From Owenia fusiformis (Eukaryota; Annelida; Polychaeta; Sabellida; Oweniidae), in the NCBI GenBank assembly GCA_903813345.2, contig CAIIXF020000012.1, forward strand, positions 30,206,184 to 30,270,183: a DNA stretch of 64,000 nucleotides. Direction: 5' to 3'. Each line of letters begins with the position of its first letter. Position 1 is the first letter of the stretch. A program made the translations under genes and the position numbers. Below are positions 56,440-64,000 of the stretch, one piece after another. The notes below the pieces were generated by a model. That model saw only the letters and a list, made by a program, of their open reading frames with translations, was not told where the DNA came from and did not search any database.

Positions 56440-57190
56440 GAATACAACGAATCCTGACGTCAGGATACATACAGGATATGCACCCAGTGTGCCAAACCTG
56501 TATGAATCCTGATGCCTGGATACATACAGGATTGGCACCGAATGTACATATCCTGTACATATCCTGTGTCAGGATTTATACAGGATTGGCGCGTGTAGGA
56601 ATCCAGTATGAATCCTGCATCTGGATTCATACAGGATACGCTCGCAATGTGCCAATCCTGTATGAATCCTGATGCCTGGATATATACAGGATTGGCACAC
56701 AATGTACATATCCTGTACATATCCTGTGTCAGGATTTATGCAGGATTGGCGCGTGTAGGAATCCTGTATGAATCCTGCATCTGGATTCATACAGGATACG
56801 CTCGCAGTGTGCCAATCCTGTATGAATCCTGATGCCTGGATACATACAGGATTGGCACACAATGTACATATCCTGTACGTATCCTGTGTCAGGATTTATA
56901 CAGGATTTGTGAATGTAGGAATCCAGTATAAATCCTGCTCCTGGATTCATACAGGATACGCTCGCAGTGTGCCAATCCTGTATGAATCCTGATGCCTGGA
57001 TACATACAGGATTGGCACACAATGTACATATCCTATACGTATCCACGCGTCAGGATTTATACAGGATTGGAGCAGGTAGAAATCCAGTATGAATCCTCCC
57101 TCCTGGATTCATACAGGATAAGCTCGCAGTGTGCCAATCCTGTATGAATCCTGACGCCTGGATACATACAGGATTGATACACTGTGTGCA
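56440..57190. repeat. 160-bp satellite, about 4.6 copies, with internal palindromes
   Basis: The period is 160 bp. Each unit contains 'TCCTGTATGAATCCTGATGC', 'CTGGATACATACAGGATTGG', 'TGTACATATCCTGTA' and 'GATACGCTCGCAGTGTGCCA'. TCCTGTAT and ATACAGGA alternate, so each unit is made of about four palindromic sub-blocks of 35-45 bp. Divergence between units is a few percent by eye. Spurious ORFs occur on both strands. Confidence 0.9.
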
Positions 57191-58123
57191 TATCCCGGAT
57201 TACATATCCTGCACATAATTTACAAATTATTGATTGCTATTGTTACTAACATTTATCACAAAATTCTTTAAGAAATCCATGTTAAGATAAAAAAAACAAT
57301 ATTTCAATTTTTTCAATCAAACAAATAATATACTTTCAAAAGTACCTGTACTAGTATCCAAAAGTGAATTTCATTAAATTAAGAATGAACATTTTGCCAT
57401 TATTCACAATTATTTTTTCCCTGGACTATTGTGATTTGATATTTGATGCTTAAGAAGCTATTAAGAAGACAAATGGTATATAAATAGCAATATGACATAC
57501 TTTTAAAGAGCCTAATGTCTGCAACCTTTTTATAACAGACTTTCAATTAAAAGCCCATTATAACACATAGTCGCAATGGTGGAGGGATTTGGATATTTGG
57601 AATTCCCCCGGCAATTTATTATTACTTATCTGTTTTCAATATTGTTGGTATTTTGTAACCCTTTAATATTCAATTAGCGCTCCAAAAAGTATTGTTTTCA
57701 AAAGGTAGGTCAAAAGGGTCAAATCGAGGTCAACATGACATTTTGTGATAAATTGTTAATGTGCGAAAGTACGAAATACGTAGTACAGGTATCAATGTTC
57801 TACGAAAGTTTTTTATATCACTTGAAACAATGCATAGCCCTTGGTGAGAGGGGGGGGGGGGGATTACAGACATCTAACATAGCGTTTTAGTTATGTATAA
57901 TCATTAATCAAAACAAATAATACCAATTAGTCCACCTTTCTGATTACATTTTGTCCATGTATTTCTGGACTTATTTACTTATGATTTAGCCAATATGATA
58001 CAACAACAAATTAACTTCACTTGCGTCAGCCCTTCATTTCCATGTAATTGTATTCATGTTCGATGGGGAATAAGAATTTGTTTACCCGGCACCCCTGATC
58101 ATTATCAAGCGCCTTCTAGATAT
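57191..58123. other. Non-coding AT-rich stretch
   Basis: I see no gene, repeat or signal apart from a G-run at 57850-57862. Confidence 0.5.
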
Positions 58124-58332
58124 CAGGCCCGTCACTGGCACATATCCAGGGGGGTTCGATTTACCCCCCCCCCCGGCAAAAAATCTTTCAAAAGCATGCG
58201 GTTTTCACCATTCTGAACACTTTTTAAGTGATTTCGGCCATTTTTATACCAAATTTGGCACAAGTAAAATCCCTTTTTTCACTTTTTTTTCAAGAAGTGA
58301 ACCTCACATGGCAAATCCTAGCTACGGGCCTG
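58124..58332. mobile_element. MITE family C, copy 6
   Basis: 'CAGGCCCGTCACTGGC' at the left and 'TAGCTACGGGCCTG' at the right, with the poly-C run and 'AAGCATGCGGTTTTCACCAT' inside. Confidence 0.82.
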
Positions 58333-58477
58333 CGTCATACTGCATGGCTAAAACTCCGGGCTTTCGCTAGAGAGGCGTGCCTCAGAATACCCATGACCCG
58401 GAGGTTAACTTAAAAGTAACGCAAGGTAGATAAAACTGTATTTAGTCAAAATAATGTACATGTACAGTATATGGTAT

Positions 58478-58548
58478 CCAAACCCCTAAACTGCACGGCT
58501 TCTCGCCAGGCATTTTGTCATCGCTCTACCACTCCGTCGCCACCATAA
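58478..58548 (-). mobile_element. tRNA-like SINE head
   Basis: The minus strand reads 'GACGGAGTGGTAGAGCGATG' (A-box-like) and 'AGGGGTTTGGATACC' (B-box-like) at tRNA spacing. Stem pairing is imperfect, so a SINE or a dead tRNA is more likely than an active tRNA gene. Confidence 0.4.
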
Positions 58549-58747
58549 TTTCTCACGATTTGAACTGTCATATGATATTATAATATTGAGTTTATTATTT
58601 TGCGATTATTGATGAAGCTTTATCGGGGATAGAGAATTCCTTATACATGGTTATCGTTTACTCTGGAGTTCAGATGATAAAAGAGGCAACAGATGAACTC
58701 TCTTGCTAAAACTATTGAAAGGATAATTGCTATTGTTATAATTGCTA

Positions 58748-59246
58748 CAGGCCTGTCAACTTGGGAACACCTAACATGAGTGACTTGGAAATGTTGAACA
58801 CCTCCCCTCAAAATGTGGACACCTTGGTCCAAATCTGAACACCTTAATCCAAATTTTGAACACCTTGGTTTAAATTTTATTACATCTTGCCAAATTTTGA
58901 ACACCTCAAATTTTTCGCGCCCGCTACGCTCGCGTTTCGAACATCCATCAACGGGGTGGGGGGGGGGGGTAGGTACGAAATATTTTGAACGGAATGCGTG
59001 ACATATCCGTAATTCGCGTGAAAAGTCCGTACGAAATGCGTACGTTTTTTTCCCGTCGTTCGTATTTTTGCTGTGTAGACGATCTTTTTTAGAAAATTTT
59101 CTAAAGAAATATTTTTGCTTGACAATTACCAGGTAAAATGCGTATTTGCGTGACATTTTCTGTCACGCAAAAATAACTGGCTTGACTTCAAATTCTTCAG
59201 CAAATGCGTGACAAATACGCAAATTGCGGGACAGTTGACAGACCTG
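58748..59246. mobile_element. MITE with CAGGCCTGTCAAC ends
   Basis: 'CAGGCCTGTCAACTTGGG' at the left and 'GTTGACAGACCTG' at the right. Inside are short tandem 'TGAACACCTT' repeats (58795-58915) and repeated 'GCGTGACA' and 'TACGCA' motifs. Confidence 0.7.
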
Positions 59247-60500
59247 TTGCTATTACCAGTGAAAATTCAAATTCACTAATGATGATTGATAATTTAGCTA
59301 CAAGCCATGAGTGTGTGTATTTTGGCTGAAATAGAGGCGGGGGGATAGTCTAGAGGCAAGATTTTTTGATTCCATATACCGTACTTGTTTTCAGGCATCA
59401 TACTATTTCCATGAGTGAGTGTCAGATTTTAAGACCCATTTTCCTTCTTTTCCTTCCCATGCGAATTTCAAATACAATTTGCAAATGCATCCTAAAATCT
59501 GATTATGTTAATGCTCATCCCCCCTCCTCCCATACTCGTTTCCCAGTTTGATTTTGTCGTCGACTGGTGCCTAGATGCATTTGCAGACGCAACACACATT
59601 TCAGGGCGCACATTTCAGGTTCTATGTCATTTATGAAAAAATTGAATTGAAAGGCATCACATGGAGTGGAGGGGGGGGGGGTGAGTTATCATGATCAGAG
59701 TTGGGGCTAATACTTGTATAATAATTGTAATAAGATATGTCTGAAAACAAATATATAATATATATTGTATATGTTATGATATCAAAGCAAATTGGATTAT
59801 TTATACATGTCGTCTAGTTCGGATGTTATTTTAACAAATACAGCAACCAGACAGCGTATTCGCAATGTAACTTATCAGTTCTCAGATTTGTAAAGCCATG
59901 GGAAAATGAAATCTGAAATAAAGATGCTTTTCTAGCATCTTGACTCAGTGTAAATTATATTTTGAAAATCGTTTTGACTCATATACTTTAAGTGTACATA
60001 CTAAATGGCGACAATGACATACATATGCATCACGCGAGGATGGATGATGACCATGTACTTTACATCTGCACGTTGTCAATATCTATATCGCCGGTTGATG
60101 TCTCATGTTCCCAAAATAATTAAGGTAATAATGTTCAAAAACAGAATATGATGTGTATTGTTGTCTTGCATCACTATATGAGTAATAATTTGATTAGAAA
60201 CCCGGGATTAGAAAAACTCTCCGAATCTGAATCATATATTTGAAATCGAAGAATACAATGCCCCGGGTACAATGCCCCGTGTATTTACCATTTACTCTCA
60301 ATCCTGATTACTATCAATGTCTCCAGTGAGTTTGCTTCTGTGTGCCTCTCCAAGTAACAAATCTAAATGCATATTCTACACATATTAGACAGGTTCCAAT
60401 TCAAATAATTCAAGTTTTTGAGGCATTTTTTAGAAAAAGCAACAGACCTATTTTTACTAGATCAGTTTTTCATGCTGATAAAGATATTAAAAGATGACAG
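59247..60500. other. Non-coding stretch
   Basis: No gene, repeat or regulatory signal recognised. Confidence 0.5.
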
Positions 60501-61225
60501 CTCAACGGGGTGGTCACGACACTAAATTTTGGCATTTTGACCCCCCTAGGAAAATATTCTAGGGGGTACTATGAAACTAGTTCATAACTCAAAGGATATA
60601 TGAGCTATTGTTCTGAGTTGTACACCATACATTGCTAGTACAAATATGAATACTATCCTAAAGTTATGGGTTGATACCCTTATTGGTCTCAGAAAAATAC
60701 AAAAAACAGGAAAAAGATACGCAATTTTTGTCTTGCCAATTTTATATTTGTAGCTTCAAGCACAATATGACAGCTTTAACAGCTCATAGTAGTATTCTAA
60801 AAACATTTCTAAGCTATGTGTGGTATTGTAATACATCTATTTTAGTTATGAAGTACTATTTTGTAATTTTAATTTGACTTTATAGTGCCCTACCCCTAGA
60901 AAATTGAAGAAAGTGGATGTGGTGAATTTTATCATTTTGCAGCATTAAGTCAGAAACATGTATTGATAGACACCAAATCAATAAATTCATACCATCATCA
61001 AATGTTAGGTGACATTCTAATTCATTTATTACTAGAATATAGGACTTAAGATATTTTATATGTAAGTTTTCAATTAAGTACATGTATCATAATGAAATCT
61101 AGTGTAATCACATACTAGAGAGGTTGGCATACAGTCTGGACATTGACATAAAGTCTAAACATTATAATCATCAATTGATCTCATTTGAGCAACTAGACTA
61201 TGGTGGTCATCATGCACAAGTAATG

Positions 61226-62062
61226 TACAGTAGAACCTGTTAAGTGGAACACCTCTGTAAGTGGAACACCTCCCAAGTGGAACGCCTTTTCAAAGTCCCG
61301 TTTTAAAAACCCATTGACTTAATGTTAATTGAACCTCTGTAAGTGGAACACCTCCAAACTTGAACAGTGAACACCCCATATTGAAAAATTAACCTGCTAA
61401 GTGGAATAGTCAATTTCCATAGATTTCAATATTGATATATGTAAACAGAATTAATCTCCTTCAATGATATCTGGGTATGAAAACAGGGAATACTGTGATA
61501 ATTGGCAAATTAGGATTTTAATGGATTAGCCTCCTGTAGAGGTCAACATGTGATGCAACCAATAATTAATTTGATAATCAGCAAATGAGGATTTCATAAG
61601 ATTTTCATTCAGAAAATTGGATTAACCTCCTGTAGAACTGGACACGTTATGCTACCACTAATTAATATCCCTTGCTGTTTGTTTCAAACTTAATAAGTAA
61701 GATTAAAAATGTCATTTAAAAACAATTGAATTATTAACAGTAGGAACAAGTCTTTAAAACTTAATTGCCTAATCCTTGTACCTGAGACTGGCACAATTAG
61801 GAGGATTAAGAATGTCAGAAAACATTTTTGGCAGAATAAGGAGGATTAAGAATGTCAGATACCTTTTTGAGTTAAATAAATGGATTATTAATGGTATATG
61901 GTACCCGCCCTGTAATGAAGGGAGAATCATATTTCCAATGATACATATAAATCCTATATTTGATCTTGTATGTTCCCTGCGAACCCAAAACCTCCGTAAG
62001 TGGAACATCTTCTAAGTGGAACGCAGAACGCAGAGTGTTCCACTTACACAGGTTCTACTGTA
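61226..62062. mobile_element. Tigger/pogo-like MITE
   Basis: It begins TACAGTAGAACCTGTTAAGT and ends 'CACAGGTTCTACTGTA', with repeated 'AAGTGGAACACCTC' next to the left end and 'TAAGTGGAAC' near the right. The TA at each end and the CAGTAGAACC motif are typical of pogo/Tigger elements. No transposase remains. Lone ends of the same type occur near 6175 and 16867. Confidence 0.8.
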
Positions 62063-62090
62063 TTTACATAATAATGTTATAAAGGAGCAT

Positions 62091-62745
62091 GTAGGTTATC
62101 GCAAACTTCAGACAATTCTAACTTGAATTATGAATATTTTCTGACCATGAACATGGGTATATCTTTTAGATTTATTCATTATCTTCAAGAAAAGTAAATA
62201 TAATGATTAATCAGACCTAAGTGATATTAAAGGGAATGGCCCAATCAACATACTTTCATACTTTTTACTAAAAATGTTGACCTAATTTTTTACCAAAGAT
62301 GCAACCTTTAATTATATTGTTGAATGCTTAATTAGAATATGCTTTGAGACATGTTCTATTTCCTAAGAGGAAAAGTGGATTGCTCCAGGGACTTTAAAGA
62401 CACTGAATTTGGATGACCAAAATGAACTGAAACCAATGGATAGCATGAATTTTTTCAAAGGGGAAATAACATGGGGAACACTAATCTTAGGGGAATTCAG
62501 TTTTCTTTTCAAGAGCTATTTGATACATTAAAATGAAGAATAGTAATGCATTAAACATTGTTAAAATGATTGCATTTTTGGGGAAAATGAGGTCAACAAC
62601 TTTGAAAAAATATATTGATGGGTTGATTGCTAGTGAAATATCTCCGAGTCCTATTGACTTTGTTATCCCTGTATACCCGTCTTCATGGTCAGAAAATAGT
62701 CATAATCAAAGATATAACTGTCTGAAATTGTTTGTGATAACTTAC
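62091..62745. mobile_element. MITE family G, copy 2
   Basis: It begins 'GTAGGTTATCGCAAACTTCA' and ends 'TTTGTGATAACTTAC'. Shared interior features with 24900-25356 include 'GAATATTTTCTGACCATGAA' and 'CATGTTCTATTTCCTA', the latter in reverse orientation. Confidence 0.8.
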
Positions 62746-64000
62746 CTGAACCTTTCCAGGTCAAATCAGGAGTGACAAAATTATTTCAACCAAATTTTTG
62801 ACATGTCTTCAAATACGATAATATTTTCTTCATAAGATAGAGTGTCACTTGTGAAATTTATTGATTGACCTAAGATCGTACCATATCTTTATGACAGAGA
62901 AGCGAAATAGCCATATTGAACTTTAATGATGTTTGTTTAATTGTTGTTTGCCACTTTTCGACAATTGTCAAAATTTGGGGGTTTTGGGGGAGGGGTACAA
63001 TTAGGTTAAAAAATTCACCTGATTCAGACTATCCTTAAATGAGCACAGATTCACCCAAGAGCATAACTTTTTCAAAACATGTAAGTGTTATTTTGGACCA
63101 CTCACATTAATGTTTCGTCTAATTTTCCCTTAGAGTTTCATCATCATTGTCCAAATCTTTGTTGAGATATTTGAGATATATGAATGTTCATTATTAAAAT
63201 CTTGCCTTCCTTTGCAGTTGGAAAAGATTCGGCATTAGGTGTTATAAGTCCCAGAGCACGATAAATAAATAAAATAACAACAAAATGACATAGAACTGAT
63301 AGACGTTTTCTCCTGTGCGTGTCAGCCTTGGTCTACCAAATTGCTATTCGGTAGGAAGAAACTCATTTTTCAGTTTCCATTTTAATTTCCTGACAAATAG
63401 AGCGTAGCAACTTCTGTTTTAGAGAACAATAGAACAATAGAAAAGATTACTTTACCATAATTTTAATCATCCCACATTGTAGACATAAAAATATGAAGAG
63501 AATGACAAAACCTCTTAAAACACATTTCTTAGGAAACAAATAATGTCGTATTCTTGTTACTATGGCAACAGAGTTTTTTCTTTTTGTCATTTTTGTCATA
63601 CAGATTACCTATCATACCAGGACCAAATCCTGAAAATTTGAATTCAGTATCTTCATTATTTAGTATCTTAGATATATAGGTTTCTTATAGTGTCCCCTGC
63701 AGATTTTATCGGATTATATAAGGAAAATGCTATGAAGAGGGTTGCCCAAGGATGCCACTTAATAGTTGGTATTTTTGAGGTCCCAACCCTCTATTCATGG
63801 GAATAGTTAACCATTGTAAAGCTTCTCATGGTTAACTGACAGAATTGATTGTATCTTCAACTAAGAAGACAATAAAATGTTAAAACCAGAAGAAAACAAC
63901 ACCAACTTTCTTCTATTTACCAGGGGTAGGGCACTATAAAGTCATATTAAAATTAGAAAATAGTACTTCGTCACTATAATAGATGTATTACAATATCACA

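Larger units (their letters stand above)
60510..64000. mobile_element. Long-inverted-arm element, right arm cut by the window end
   Basis: 60825-60899, including 'ATTGTAATACATCTATTTTA' and 'TATAGTGCCCTACCCCTAG', is mirrored by 63912-64000. The left arm probably starts near 60510 with 'GACCCCCCTAGGAAAATATT'. The spacer contains two nested MITEs (61226-62062 and 62091-62745). The architecture resembles the element at 32442, and 'GTTACTATGGCAAC' at 63558 recalls its X-box-like motif, but kinship is unproven. Confidence 0.5.

Noticed and set aside
56460-57046. Six Cys-rich repetitive ORFs on both strands
   Set aside because: Translations of the 160-bp palindromic satellite; the cysteines come from the repeated TGC/TGT in the unit.
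58641-59156. 171-codon minus-strand ORF
   Set aside because: It runs through an inverted-repeat MITE and its short internal repeats, with no conserved motif.

Overview
This is AT-rich animal nuclear DNA. The genes have GT-AG introns, long non-coding stretches and a dense load of small inverted-repeat transposons, palindromes, minisatellites and a degenerate LINE. A marine invertebrate (mollusc, hemichordate, lancelet or similar) is the best guess, because the 'GGCTACGGGCCTG' and 'GGCGGATC' repeat families are typical of such genomes; I cannot name the species.

Layout. (1) 1-20339, plus strand: the 3' seven coding exons of an RMND1 gene (mitochondrial inner-membrane DUF155 protein). Its 12-kb fourth intron in this window holds, on the minus strand, a head-to-tail array of three three-exon genes for small secreted ten-cysteine proteins (3533-5124, 6293-7606, 10622-13709). 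(2) 20340-32441: mostly transposon-derived DNA, plus two exons of an unrecognised minus-strand gene (27935-29244). (3) 32442-37640: a 5.2-kb transposon with about 1.6-kb inverted arms and a decayed internal ORF. (4) 40071-48384, minus strand: a complete four-exon SLC31 (CTR-type) copper transporter with a Met/His decamer-repeat N-terminus. Its second intron carries a 36-bp minisatellite split by a broken LINE. (5) 53085-54659, plus strand: a single-exon C2-domain protein resembling C2CD6/CATSPERT, a sperm CatSper-associated protein. (6) 55962-56171, minus strand: the last exon of an SH2-domain gene. (7) 56440-64000: a 160-bp satellite and more transposons.

The most interesting pattern is a set of tandem repeats built from splice junctions. 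About 33 copies of a 32-bp unit run up to the RMND1 exon at 15231. Each unit repeats the exon's 3' splice site, the first exon bases and a branch-point-like motif. An unrelated 36-bp array does the same at the last exon of the third cysteine-rich gene (10759-11020). The 5' splice site of the next RMND1 exon is triplicated (15899, 16070, 16240). These arrays are strings of potential decoy splice sites and could record a mechanism of intron growth.

Exon boundaries were inferred by eye from splice consensus, reading-frame phase and remembered family sequence. No alignment or transcript data were available.
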